The notes under the pieces are model-generated. The model was not told the DNA's origin and searched no databases. It saw nothing but the letters and a program-made list of their open reading frames with translations. A DNA stretch of 14,051 bases from CAYMWF01 sp964394085 [NCBI: uncultured Gemmatimonadota bacterium]. Lineage in GTDB: Bacteria; GCA-2686955; CAYMWF01. Positions 7,609 through 14,051 of the stretch are shown piece by piece. Both the position numbers and the translations under genes were made by a program. Position 1 is the first letter of the stretch; each line of letters opens with the position of its first letter. Location of the stretch: NCBI GenBank assembly GCA_964394085.1, contig CAYMWF010000114.1, positions 1-14,051 on the forward strand, read 5' to 3'.

Positions 7609-8322
7609 TCATCCTTTTTTGCGCCAGCGCTCGGTCTGCTCGGCGAATTCGCGGACCGCCTTCGGCCCGCTTAACTTCAGCCCCTCGTTGAAAGCTTCTC
7701 GATCCACCTGACGGAATTCCACACGTTCAACATGAAAGGGCGCGCGGGTGATCGAGCCTTGACCTCCGGATTTCTTTCCGCCGGTGAGCAGGATGAGGGC
7801 ATCCCGGATGCTCGAATGCTCGGTCCATTCGCCTTTGTATACCGGGCGGCCCCGTCGATCGATGATCCATGTCATGTTCGGCATCGAGCCGTAGGCACGG
7901 TGGCACCGACCGTCCAGGGCATCCGCCAGCACCGGATGGTGAACGCCGAAATGGTCCCTGAAGGCGCGGGCATGAGTCAGCTTCTGCTCGAAGGATACGT
8001 GGTGCGGGTAGTTTTCACCCGGATGCGCTTCGTGGGTATAGATAAAGATGAAAGAAACGCGTCCGGGTCCGAATTCCTCCGCCAGCTTGTGCATGGACAG
8101 GGCCCCCATCCCGCAGTAGGGTCAGGTGAAGCTGCCGAATTCCATAACCGTGAAGGAGGCGCTCTTCCATATATCCGAAAGCTTTTTCTGCTCGCCCTCG
8201 AGGGATGTCAGAGAAAAATCGGGCGCCGGCTCGCCCAGCCGGGGGCTTTCGTCGAATTTCATCCATCTTTCGGCTTTTTCCTCTACGAAGGAATCGTAAT
8301 TATAAAGTTCTTCCATTTTCAT
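7609..8322 (-). CDS. Deiodinase-like thioredoxin-fold selenoprotein (in-frame UGA = Sec67)
   Basis: One 237-residue protein if the TGA at 8124-8122 is read as selenocysteine. Before it, EPAPDFSLTSLEGEQKKLSDIW (31-52) is a peroxiredoxin/thioredoxin-fold entry. The UGA falls in EFGSFT-U-PYCG, matching FGSxTU of iodothyronine deiodinases. After it, in the same frame, IFIYTHEAHPGENY, FGVHHPVLADALDG, AYGSMPNMTWIID and GRPVYKGEW follow the deiodinase-family plan. Sec67 and C70 form U-P-Y-C, a CxxC-type redox pair where animal deiodinases have U-P-P-F, so thiol-selenol oxidoreductase activity is more likely than deiodination (inference). GGAG lies seven bases before ATG 8322. It lies 150 bases after cysE, probably in the same leftward unit. 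A hairpin at 8090-8115 fits a bacterial SECIS. The gene stops at a second TGA. No Sec-insertion genes are in the window. Confidence 0.87.
8090..8115 (-). promoter_or_regulatory. Bacterial SECIS-like hairpin after the UGA codon
   Basis: In the mRNA, GGATGGG pairs with CCTGTCC (seven pairs including two G-U wobbles) around a GGC apical loop. A lower TGC/GCA stem lies below a small internal loop. The loop starts 17 bases after the UGA, inside the window known for bacterial SECIS elements, with guanine at the first loop position. It lies inside the coding frame, as is usual in bacteria. The pairing was found by eye and not energy-scored. Confidence 0.6.
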
Positions 8323-8472
8323 TTTACAGCTCCAGGGTTCAATCAGGCATGTTGCGCTCGAGGTTTCATAGAATGCCGTCCAACCCCCGATTTTTCAACA
8401 ACAATACCACCTGGTGCCGCTTTTCTGCAGCTTTCGCTATCGTGGATGAATTTCAGGGGGAGGATGCGGGAA

Positions 8473-9411
8473 TCAGATGCCGCCGCCGTTTTCGAATTTT
8501 TCTTCTTCCGCACGGGTTTGGGTGATCCTGCTGCCGGCGGGAACGTTCGTTGTCAGCCATACATTACCTCCGATTACCGAACCCCTGCCGATGGTGACCC
8601 GGCCGAGTATCGTTGCTCCCGAATAGATGATGACGTCGTCCTCGACGATCGGATGCCGCGGTGCGCCTTTTACGGGGACTCCGTCCCGGCCGAGCGGGAA
8701 ACTTTTCGCCCCGAGAGTGACACCCTGGTAGATGCTTACCCGGTCGCCGATGACGCATGTTTCACCGATAACGATGCCCGTGCCGTGATCTATGAAGAAA
8801 GAGTCGCCGATACGGGCGCCGGGATGGATATCGATCCCGGTGAGGCTGTGCGCATGCTCGGTTATCATCCTCGGCAGAAGGGGAACTTCCAGGAGATGGA
8901 GTTCGTGGGCTATCCGGAAGCTTGTCAGCGCCAGGATGCCCGGGTAGCAGAAGATCGCTTCGCCCGGACTCGTAGCGGCGGGATCGCCCTTGTATGCCGC
9001 CAGAACATCTGTGGCCAGGAGCTTGCGGATGGAGGGAAGCCGTTCGAGGAGAGAACCGGTGATCGAGGCGGCCCTTTTGTCGCAGTCGGGAAGACAGTCC
9101 GGGTGGGTATCGCAGGCGAAGCACAGCCCCCTCTTCACCTGTTCACGAAGTATCATGCTGGTCGCGTCGAGCGTGGCGCCCAGGTGGAATTTGATCGAGA
9201 AGGTTCCCATTTCGGATGTTCCGAAATACCCCGGGAAGAGCACCGATCGAAATCCGTCGATAAGACCGGTCACAGCCTCGCGGGAAGGGAGCATCCGTGT
9301 ATCGGCCACCGCCTCGTCGCCGCGCCTCATCCAGTGGTTGTTCAGCCCCGACAAAGCTTCGACAATCGCTTCGATATCGCCGCTCTGTGAATTTTTCATA
9401 TTATTACTCAT
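8473..9411 (-). CDS. cysE: Serine O-acetyltransferase
   Basis: Makes O-acetylserine from serine and acetyl-CoA, the first step of cysteine synthesis. The 312-residue protein has a long N-terminal helical region and then a left-handed beta-helix of hexapeptide repeats. The active-site stretch D194-I-H-P-G-A-R-I-G-D-S-F-F-I-D-H209-G-T-G aligns with E. coli CysE Asp143 and His158. GDPAATSPGEAIFCYPGILALTSFRIAHELH (142-172) is typical of the long-form family. Unusual is a cysteine cluster C97xxC100, C106, C110 before the catalytic core, which could bind a metal or cluster. The start at 9411 is uncertain: a second ATG lies at 9399 and neither has a good Shine-Dalgarno sequence. It follows cysK, separated by a 74-bp repeat array. 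The C-terminal end (about 290-312) carries a short acidic tail. Confidence 0.93.
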   Translation of the reverse strand: MSNNMKNSQSGDIEAIVEALSGLNNHWMRRGDEAVADTRMLPSREAVTGLIDGFRSVLFPGYFGTSEMGTFSIKFHLGATLDATSMILREQVKRGLCFACDTHPDCLPDCDKRAASITGSLLERLPSIRKLLATDVLAAYKGDPAATSPGEAIFCYPGILALTSFRIAHELHLLEVPLLPRMITEHAHSLTGIDIHPGARIGDSFFIDHGTGIVIGETCVIGDRVSIYQGVTLGAKSFPLGRDGVPVKGAPRHPIVEDDVIIYSGATILGRVTIGRGSVIGGNVWLTTNVPAGSRITQTRAEEEKFENGGGI

Positions 9412-9420
9412 GAGTCGACC

Positions 9421-9620
9421 GTCGCTGGTATTTCATTCGTGGCTGCAGCCGGCGCCTTTTCCGGGCTCGCGGTAGACCGGCCGCTGCCGGGTGTCGATGT
9501 GCTATTTCGATCGTAGCTGCAGCCGGCGCCTTTTCCGGGCTCGCGGTAGACCGGCCGCTGCCGGGTGTCGATGTGCTATTTCGATCGTAGCTGCAGCCGG
9601 CGCCTTTTCCGGGCTTGCGG
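9421..9620. repeat. 74-bp tandem array between cysK and cysE
   Basis: Two full 74-base copies start at 9442 and 9516, and a third copy is cut after about 31 bases (9590-9620). A diverged partial unit precedes them from 9421. The two full copies look almost identical. Each carries CCGGC-CGCT-GCCGG (9477-9490 and 9551-9564), able to form a strong small hairpin, plus a CTGCAG palindrome. The array fills the spacer between the cysK stop and the cysE start and may affect mRNA stability or coupling; this role is inferred. Confidence 0.92.
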
Positions 9621-9621
9621 C

Positions 9622-10572
9622 TTACCCCCTGTTCTCGGTTGATGTAAATTCATCCGAAAGAAGCCATGTGCTGAGGTAGCGCTCCCCCGTGTCGGGCAGT
9701 ATGACGATCACCATCTTACCGGAGTTTTCCGGTCTTGAAGCGACTTCCGTCGCCGCATGGAGCGCCGCCCCTGACGAAATACCGGCCGCGATGCCCTCTT
9801 CCCTGGCCAGTCGGTGAGCCATCCGGGCCGCCGCTTCATCCGTGACCCGGACGACTTCGTCGACAAGGTTCATATCGAGCACCCCGGGTTTGAAACCGGC
9901 GCCTATCCCCTGAAGCTTGTGCGGTCCGGCCTTTCCTCCCGAAAGGACAGGCGAGTCGGCCGGTTCCACTGCAACAGACTTGAAATCCGGTTTCCTCTGT
10001 TTCAGGATTTCGGATACGCCGGTGATTGTGCCGCCCGTTCCCACGCCTGCAACGAGGATGTCGGCTTTTCCGTCCGTGTCCGACCATATTTCTTCTGCGG
10101 TCGTGATCCGGTGGATTTCCGGGTTCGCCGGGTTCTCGAATTGCTGGAGAACCAGGTAGCGGGGATCTTTTTCCGCCATTTCTTCGGCCCTCCGGATCGC
10201 TCCCGCCATACCCTCCGCGCCGGGAGTCAGAACGAGCTCCGCCCCGAAAAATTTCACCATACGCCTTCTTTCCTCGCTCATCGTATCGGGCATTACCAGG
10301 GTGAGGGGATAATTTTTCGCCGCGGCGACAAAGGCGAGGGCGATACCCGTGTTGCCGCTGGTCGGTTCGAGCAGGATCGTGGTTTCGCTTATCCGCCCGT
10401 CTTTCTCGGCGGCGTCTATCATGCTCAGCCCGATCCGGTCTTTGACGCTGGAACAGGGATTGAAGAATTCGACTTTGGCAACGAGATCGGCTTCGAGCCC
10501 TTTTCCTATCCGGGCCAGTCTGACCAGAGGGGTTCCCCCTATCAGCTGGCTTATGTTTCCGGCAATATTCAA
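9622..10572 (-). CDS. cysK: Cysteine synthase A (O-acetylserine sulfhydrylase)
   Basis: A PLP enzyme that forms cysteine from O-acetylserine and sulfide. The 316-residue protein begins [15 protein letters not shown]. It carries the PLP lysine K44 in [11 protein letters not shown], the substrate loop TSGNTG (71-76), the phosphate-binding GTGGTITG, and the PLP-ring SSGAA motif near the C-terminus. It is of normal length. The start is TTG at 10572, set by a GGAGG seven bases upstream. It is first in a leftward unit with cysE, so the two enzymes of the pathway, which form a complex in many bacteria, are neighbours. A promoter with a perfect -35 lies about 60-100 bases upstream. It could also be the very similar cysteine synthase used in other pathways, but no alternative-substrate signature is apparent. 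Confidence 0.95.
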   Translation of the reverse strand: MNIAGNISQLIGGTPLVRLARIGKGLEADLVAKVEFFNPCSSVKDRIGLSMIDAAEKDGRISETTILLEPTSGNTGIALAFVAAAKNYPLTLVMPDTMSEERRRMVKFFGAELVLTPGAEGMAGAIRRAEEMAEKDPRYLVLQQFENPANPEIHRITTAEEIWSDTDGKADILVAGVGTGGTITGVSEILKQRKPDFKSVAVEPADSPVLSGGKAGPHKLQGIGAGFKPGVLDMNLVDEVVRVTDEAAARMAHRLAREEGIAAGISSGAALHAATEVASRPENSGKMVIVILPDTGERYLSTWLLSDEFTSTENRG

Positions 10573-10579
10573 GATTATT

Positions 10580-10584
10580 CCTCC
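10580..10584 (-). promoter_or_regulatory. Shine-Dalgarno site setting the cysK TTG start
   Basis: GGAGG on the minus strand lies seven bases before the TTG at 10572. No ATG is available before the conserved N-terminus, so this site supports TTG initiation. Confidence 0.75.
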
Positions 10585-10640
10585 CGGACTCCTCCCGATT
10601 TCGGGTTCATCTGAATCCCGACATAGTTCACAAAAAAGAT

Positions 10641-10669
10641 AAACTACACAAAATCGAATCTCATGTCAA
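10641..10669 (-). promoter_or_regulatory. Promoter for the cysK-cysE unit
   Basis: On the minus strand a perfect TTGACA (10669-10664) is followed after 17 bases by TAGTTT (10646-10641). Transcription would start near 10634, giving a leader of about 60 bases before cysK. That leader contains a small CCCG-ATTT-CGGG hairpin (10594-10605). The -10 is a modest match. Confidence 0.5.
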
Positions 10670-10689
10670 GTTTGTAGAATGTAACGCTG

Positions 10690-10709
10690 TGCGGTAATTA
10701 TTTTCCGCA
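10690..10709. promoter_or_regulatory. Short inverted repeat between divergent promoters
   Basis: TGCGG (10690-10694) and CCGCA (10705-10709) are inverted around a ten-base AT-rich centre. They lie between the proposed leftward and rightward promoters, a suitable place for a shared operator. No regulator family is recognised. Confidence 0.3.
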
Positions 10710-10718
10710 ATTTCATGC

Positions 10719-10747
10719 TTGCCAATAATAAACAAAACCGATAAACT
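10719..10747 (+). promoter_or_regulatory. Promoter for the larE-mnmA-thi4 unit
   Basis: TTGCCA (10719-10724) is followed after exactly 17 bases by TAAACT (10742-10747), giving five and four matches to the sigma70 consensus. Transcription would start near 10754, leaving a long leader of about 360 bases that includes the 17-bp array. Confidence 0.45.
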
Positions 10748-10754
10748 ATATAAA

Positions 10755-10904
10755 CAAAGCGGTCTGCGCCTTCCTGAGGGTATCCGGCTGAACATATTGC
10801 TTCATCCGGCTGTGAGATTGCGGCTCCCGCCGGCGGGCCAGCCGAACCCATTCTGCGCCGCCAGCTCGAAATCCGATTCGGAAAACCGCCGAACCGGTGA
10901 AGAC
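10755..10904 (+). other. larE leader segment with strong hairpin
   Basis: The first part of the proposed larE leader holds no convincing ORF. CGGCT (10821-10825) pairs with AGCCG (10840-10844) and encloses the 12-base palindrome CCCGCCGGCGGG (10826-10837), with a CC bulge, making a stable GC stem-loop. No T-tract follows, so it is not a simple terminator. No known riboswitch pattern was matched. Confidence 0.35.
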
Positions 10905-11091
10905 CTGATCGTCGAGTAAGCCTGACCGTCGTAAAAGTCTGACCATCGAACGAACCCGACCGTCGGAAAAGTCTGACCGTCGAATGAACCCGACCGTCGG
11001 AAAAGTCTGACCGTCGGAAAAGTCTGACCGTCGAACGAACCCGACCGTCGGAAAAGTCTGACCGTCGAATAAACCTGGCCCTCGAAACAGC
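10905..11091. repeat. 17-bp tandem array upstream of larE, 11 units
   Basis: Eleven consecutive units of exactly 17 bases. They fall into classes such as CTGACCGTCGGAAAAGT and CTGACCGTCGAACGAAC that alternate along the array, sharing a TGACCGTCG core. The array ends 25 bases before the larE start. The period is not a multiple of three, so it is not coding. Its alternating sub-units suggest duplication of a 34-base pair of units. Confidence 0.95.
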
Positions 11092-11116
11092 GGGTGTAAT
11101 AAAGGAACCAGAGGAT

Positions 11117-11983
11117 ATGAATTCAAAATATGACGCTTTAAAACGGCTTCTGGCGGAGATGGGAAGCGTGGTGGTGGCTTATTCCGGCGGAGTGGACAGC
11201 ACCTTTCTGCTTGCCGCGGCGATCGATTCGCTCGGGCCGTCCAGGGTCCTGGCCGCATCCGCGGATTCGCCGACATATCCACGGGCAGAGCTTGAAGAAG
11301 CCCGGAAGCAGGCTGTTTCCATGGGGGCCCGTCACATCGTTGTCAAAACGGATGAAGTGGATGACCCGGTTTTCAAAACCAACCCCCGCAATCGCTGCTA
11401 CCTGTGCAAAAAAGAGCTTTTCACCGAGCTGCTGGATGTTGCCGAGAGGGAGGAGATTTCCTGGGTGGTGGAAGGCAGCAACGTGGATGATCTCGGCGAT
11501 TACAGGCCCGGGATGGATGCCGCCCGGGACCTCGGCATCCGCTCCCCTTTTCTTGAAGCCGGCATCGGTAAAGCGGATATCCGGAACCTTGCCAGGGAGC
11601 GGGGCCTGTCCGCCTGGGACAAGCCGGCCGCCGCCTGCCTGGCTTCCAGGGTGCCGTATGGTGAAAAAATCGACATTGCTAAACTCTCCAGGATCGAGCA
11701 GGCGGAATCGTTTCTTCGATCCTTGGGTTTCAAGCAGCTCCGGGTCAGGGACCATTATCCCGTGGCAAGGATCGAAGCGGACGTCGGCGAGGATTATCGA
11801 TTCTCTGATACCGAGTTGCGGCGAAGCGTGGTTTCCGGCCTCAAAGTCCTCGGCTACTCCTACATCTGCCTCGACCTCGAGGGATACCGCACCGGCGCTA
11901 TGAACGAAGTGCCGGTTCTGTCGTCAGATACCTCGGTGTCGGCTCCCGTCCAGGGGCGTGCGTACCCGCCGGAGAACGACTGA
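11117..11983 (+). CDS. larE: LarE-type ATP-dependent sulfur transferase
   Basis: A PP-loop ATPase of the LarE family, which adenylates the nicotinate-derived precursor of the nickel pincer cofactor of lactate racemase and gives it sulfur. The 288-residue protein has the PP-loop SGGVDS (23-28), NPRNRCYLCK with C94 and C97, DDLGDYRPG, and WDKPAAACLASRVPYG. C174 of the last motif corresponds to the sacrificial cysteine (Cys176) of the Lactobacillus enzyme. Some LarE proteins instead use a 4Fe-4S cluster; I cannot decide which type this is. The ATG at 11117 has AAGGA about ten bases upstream. No larA, larB or larC is in the window, so a non-lactate-racemase role is possible. mnmA begins on the base after its stop. 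Confidence 0.88.
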   Translation: MNSKYDALKRLLAEMGSVVVAYSGGVDSTFLLAAAIDSLGPSRVLAASADSPTYPRAELEEARKQAVSMGARHIVVKTDEVDDPVFKTNPRNRCYLCKKELFTELLDVAEREEISWVVEGSNVDDLGDYRPGMDAARDLGIRSPFLEAGIGKADIRNLARERGLSAWDKPAAACLASRVPYGEKIDIAKLSRIEQAESFLRSLGFKQLRVRDHYPVARIEADVGEDYRFSDTELRRSVVSGLKVLGYSYICLDLEGYRTGAMNEVPVLSSDTSVSAPVQGRAYPPEND

Positions 11984-13138
11984 GTGGCGACAAATAATCG
12001 AAAAATGGCGATCGTCGCGATGAGCGGAGGCGTAGACTCCAGCGTTTCGGCCGCTTTGCTTCACCGGGACGGCTGGGATGTAACCGGTGTATATTTTCAC
12101 CTTCAGTCGTGCGGTGAACCTTCGGGCAGCCGCTCCTGCTGCGGTATCGACGGAGCCGTCCGGGCGAGGGCGGTTGCCTCTTATCTCGGTATCCCGCTTC
12201 ACATCCAGGACTGCCGGCGCGAGTTTGAAGAAAAAGTGCTCGAACCCGCCTGGCGGGAGTATTCCGCCGGCAGAACCCCCAATCCCTGTATCTCCTGCAA
12301 CGAAAAAATCAAATTCAGGCTGTTGAAGGAAATGGCGGTCTCGAGGGGCGCAGCGAAGTTCGCTACCGGTCATTATGCCGGAATCCGGAAGCGAGGGGGC
12401 GGCAATGTTCTGATTCGGGGCGCGGACCGGGGAAAGGATCAATCCTATTTTCTCTTTTCTCTGGACCGCGAGCAGCTCTCTTCGGTCCTGTTTCCTCTGG
12501 AGGATCTTACAAAAGAGGAAGTGCGCGCGACTGCAGAGAGGATGGGGCTTCCCGGCTGGGACGCCCCCGAAAGCCAGGATGCCTGCCTCGGATCGGATGG
12601 TGCATCCTTCGCCGAATCGCTCAGAGAGAGGTTCCGGGCCGCCGCCTCTCCGGGGCCGGTACTGGAAGATTCAGGCGAACTCCTGGGCAGCCATGCCGGC
12701 ATTCATCTCTTTACGATAGGACAGAGGCGCGGGCTGGGATTCGGACTCGGCCGCAAAGCCTGGGTGAAGGAGATCGACACCCCGAGTTCGCGGATCGTGG
12801 TAACCGCCGACCGGAACGGGCTGCTTTCAGACGGTCTGGTCGTTTCAAATGTACGGTGGAATTCCGGATACAGGGACTCTCCCGTAAGTGAATGCCTGGT
12901 TCAGATCCGTTATCGCCATCCCGCGGCCCGCGCAAAACTCGCAGTGAACGAGAAAGAAACCGTAACCGCGCTCTTCGATGAGCCGCAGAGCGCCGTCGCA
13001 CCCGGTCAGGCGGCTGTTTTCTATGAAAATGACGCACTGATCGGCGGAGGCGTCATTGAAAGAGGCATAAGCAATCGTTCAGGTCATGAAAAGGCATGCA
13101 TTCGATCTGAACCTAACCATGGAGGGGAGCATGAGTGA
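11984..13138 (+). CDS. mnmA: tRNA-specific 2-thiouridylase
   Basis: Adenylates and thiolates uridine 34 of tRNAs for Lys, Glu and Gln to 2-thiouridine. The protein has 384 residues. The PP-loop is SGGVDS (14-19), [15 protein letters not shown] carries C102 and C105, and SQDACL carries C201, matching the E. coli catalytic pair Cys102/Cys199. [10 protein letters not shown] (243-252) and the C-terminal beta-barrel are also present. The GTG at 11984 directly follows the larE stop, with GGAG (11971-11974) nine bases upstream; an ATG at 12005 is an alternative but would lie very close to the fold. The C-terminus overlaps thi4 by eight bases. Some reports describe a 4Fe-4S cluster on the C102/C105/C201-type residues of MnmA; these residues are all present here. 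Confidence 0.95.
   Translation: MATNNRKMAIVAMSGGVDSSVSAALLHRDGWDVTGVYFHLQSCGEPSGSRSCCGIDGAVRARAVASYLGIPLHIQDCRREFEEKVLEPAWREYSAGRTPNPCISCNEKIKFRLLKEMAVSRGAAKFATGHYAGIRKRGGGNVLIRGADRGKDQSYFLFSLDREQLSSVLFPLEDLTKEEVRATAERMGLPGWDAPESQDACLGSDGASFAESLRERFRAAASPGPVLEDSGELLGSHAGIHLFTIGQRRGLGFGLGRKAWVKEIDTPSSRIVVTADRNGLLSDGLVVSNVRWNSGYRDSPVSECLVQIRYRHPAARAKLAVNEKETVTALFDEPQSAVAPGQAAVFYENDALIGGGVIERGISNRSGHEKACIRSEPNHGGEHE
13121..13125 (+). promoter_or_regulatory. Shine-Dalgarno site setting the thi4 start
   Basis: GGAGG, part of the purine run GGAGGGGAG, lies five bases before the ATG at 13131. It selects that ATG over in-frame ATGs at 13086 and 13119, which lack such a site and lie deeper within mnmA. 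Confidence 0.75.
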
Positions 13139-13913
13139 AAAAATTTTCAGCAGGGTGACCGAGAAAGAAGTGACAAGGGCTATCGTGGATGAGTTCGCGA
13201 AACAGTTCAGAGAGTACGTGGAAAGCGATGTCATCGTAATCGGCGGCGGACCCAGCGGGTTGATGGCGGCATCCGAAATCGCCGACCGCGGAAAAAAGGT
13301 GCTGGTCGTCGAGCGCAACAATTATCTCGGCGGCGGATTCTGGATCGGCGGCTACCTGATGAACAAGCTTACTGTCCGTCACCCGGCCGAAGATATCCTG
13401 GGAACGCTGGGCGTGCCCTTCACGGAGGTGAGCGAGGGCCTGTTCGTGGCGGACGGTCCCCACGCCTGCTCCAAGCTTATCGCTCTTGCCTGCGACACCG
13501 GGGCCAAGTTCGCCAACATGACATCCTTCGAGGACCTGGTCCTGCGGGAAGGAAGCAGGGTGGCGGGCGCAGTGATCAACTGGACGCCCGTGGGAGCCCT
13601 GCCGAGGGAGATAACCTGCGTGGATCCGGTAGCCATCGAGTCGAAAGTAGTGATCGATTCCACCGGGCATGATGCATGCGCCGTCAACAAGCTCCGGGAG
13701 AGGGACCTTGTCGAAATGCGCGGCACGGGCGCCATGTGGGTGGAACAGTCCGAGGATCTCGTGGTCGAGTATACGGGTGAGGTTTACCCCGGACTGATTG
13801 CGGCCGGTATGGCGGTATCCACCACCTTCGGGCTCCCGCGTATGGGTCCGACCTTCGGGGCAATGCTGCTCTCGGGCAAAAAAGCGGCGCGGATCGCTCT
13901 CGAGATGCTCTGA
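13131..13913 (+). CDS. thi4: Thi4-family thiazole synthase (FAD/NAD-binding)
   Basis: Makes the thiazole moiety of thiamin from NAD and glycine with a sulfur source. The 260-residue protein has the dinucleotide-binding [14 protein letters not shown] (34-47), then [38 protein letters not shown], and the C-terminal [20 protein letters not shown], all conserved in Thi4. At the sulfur position the motif is ITCVDP with C163. Yeast and plant enzymes have Cys here (CMDP) and act once, giving up that sulfur, while methanogen-type enzymes have His (HVDP) and use free sulfide. By this residue the protein resembles the suicide type. The start at 13131 is set by a strong Shine-Dalgarno sequence and overlaps the mnmA stop. 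A ribulose-1,5-bisphosphate synthase label sometimes given to archaeal relatives is less likely. Confidence 0.9.
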   Translation: MSEKIFSRVTEKEVTRAIVDEFAKQFREYVESDVIVIGGGPSGLMAASEIADRGKKVLVVERNNYLGGGFWIGGYLMNKLTVRHPAEDILGTLGVPFTEVSEGLFVADGPHACSKLIALACDTGAKFANMTSFEDLVLREGSRVAGAVINWTPVGALPREITCVDPVAIESKVVIDSTGHDACAVNKLRERDLVEMRGTGAMWVEQSEDLVVEYTGEVYPGLIAAGMAVSTTFGLPRMGPTFGAMLLSGKKAARIALEML

Positions 13914-13923
13914 TCCCAATTTC

Positions 13924-14051
13924 GCGTTACCTTTTGCGGCGTCACTTTCTGTCGCGTCACCTTTTACGGCTTCACCTTTTGCGGCGTCACCTTTTACGGC
14001 TTCACCTTTTGCGGCGTCACCTTTTGTGGCGTCATCTTTTGCGGCGTCACC
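13924..14051. repeat. 15-bp tandem array downstream of thi4
   Basis: About eight and a half units of exactly 15 bases, consensus GCGTCACCTTTTGCG with alternating GCTTCACC and ACG variants, running off the window edge. It starts ten bases after the thi4 stop. All three plus-strand frames are open through it, so openness does not argue for coding. Confidence 0.95.

Noticed and set aside
7447-7674. Plus-strand frame coding D-A-V-P tetrapeptides
   Set aside because: A by-product of the 12-bp array running into the antisense of the selenoprotein gene, with no ribosome site.
7609-8322. Two separate genes, or a pseudogene, split at the TGA
   Set aside because: The frame is unchanged across the TGA, the codon falls exactly at the deiodinase Sec site, and a SECIS-like hairpin follows.
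7732-9390. 552-codon open frame on the plus strand
   Set aside because: It lies antisense to cysE and the selenoprotein gene, has no recognisable domain, and is explained by GC-rich codon use of the real genes.
10760-10925. Possible TPP riboswitch upstream of the thi4 unit
   Set aside because: CTGAGG and ACCTGATC resemble THI-box words, but the other conserved segments and pairing are absent and ACCTGATC is simply the first unit of the 17-bp array.
10905-11091. CRISPR array
   Set aside because: Units are contiguous with no unique spacers, and no cas genes are present; the same applies to the other three arrays.
10746-11282. 178-codon minus-strand frame across the 17-bp array
   Set aside because: It crosses the larE promoter and the start of larE, and has repeat-derived low-complexity sequence.
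1-14051. UGA reassigned to an amino acid throughout the genome
   Set aside because: UGA is the normal stop of mnmA, larE, thi4, cysE and others, and only one in-frame UGA is seen.

Overview
The window looks like chromosomal DNA from a selenocysteine-decoding, probably anaerobic bacterium. That view rests on a UGA-containing selenoprotein gene, a Thi4-type thiazole synthase, a LarE-type sulfur transferase and a B12-binding radical SAM protein. A Desulfobacterota-like or similar deep-branching host would fit, but this is inference and no marker here fixes the phylum. The left part (to about 7.3 kb) looks more AT-rich, and the right part is clearly more GC-rich.

Left region, glycan-type genes. 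A leftward unit (3797 to 32) encodes a large multi-pass GT-C-like membrane glycosyltransferase, a GT2 polyprenyl-phosphate-type glycosyltransferase and a short polysaccharide deacetylase that lacks its expected C-terminus. Divergent from it, a rightward pair with an ATGA overlap (4166-5694) encodes a class I methyltransferase and a nitroreductase-family flavoprotein. A leftward B12-binding radical SAM gene (7256-5799) with a good promoter follows.

Right region, sulfur and selenium genes. Leftward from about 10.67 kb run cysK, cysE (the two steps from serine to cysteine) and a deiodinase/thioredoxin-fold gene with an in-frame UGA. Read through as selenocysteine, that gene gives one 237-residue protein with a U-P-Y-C redox motif, and a bacterial SECIS-like hairpin sits just after the UGA. 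Divergently, larE, mnmA and thi4 are packed with no gap or with overlap. LarE and Thi4 each carry the cysteine that, in characterised relatives, is given up as the sulfur donor. The two divergent units therefore suggest a module that makes cysteine and spends its sulfur on a cofactor, tRNA 2-thiouridine and thiamin thiazole, together with a selenium-based redox enzyme.

Four spacers in this right region carry tandem arrays, each with a different unit: 12 bp after the selenoprotein gene, 74 bp between cysK and cysE, 17 bp upstream of larE, and 15 bp after thi4. No RNA genes, insertion sequences or CRISPR arrays were recognised.
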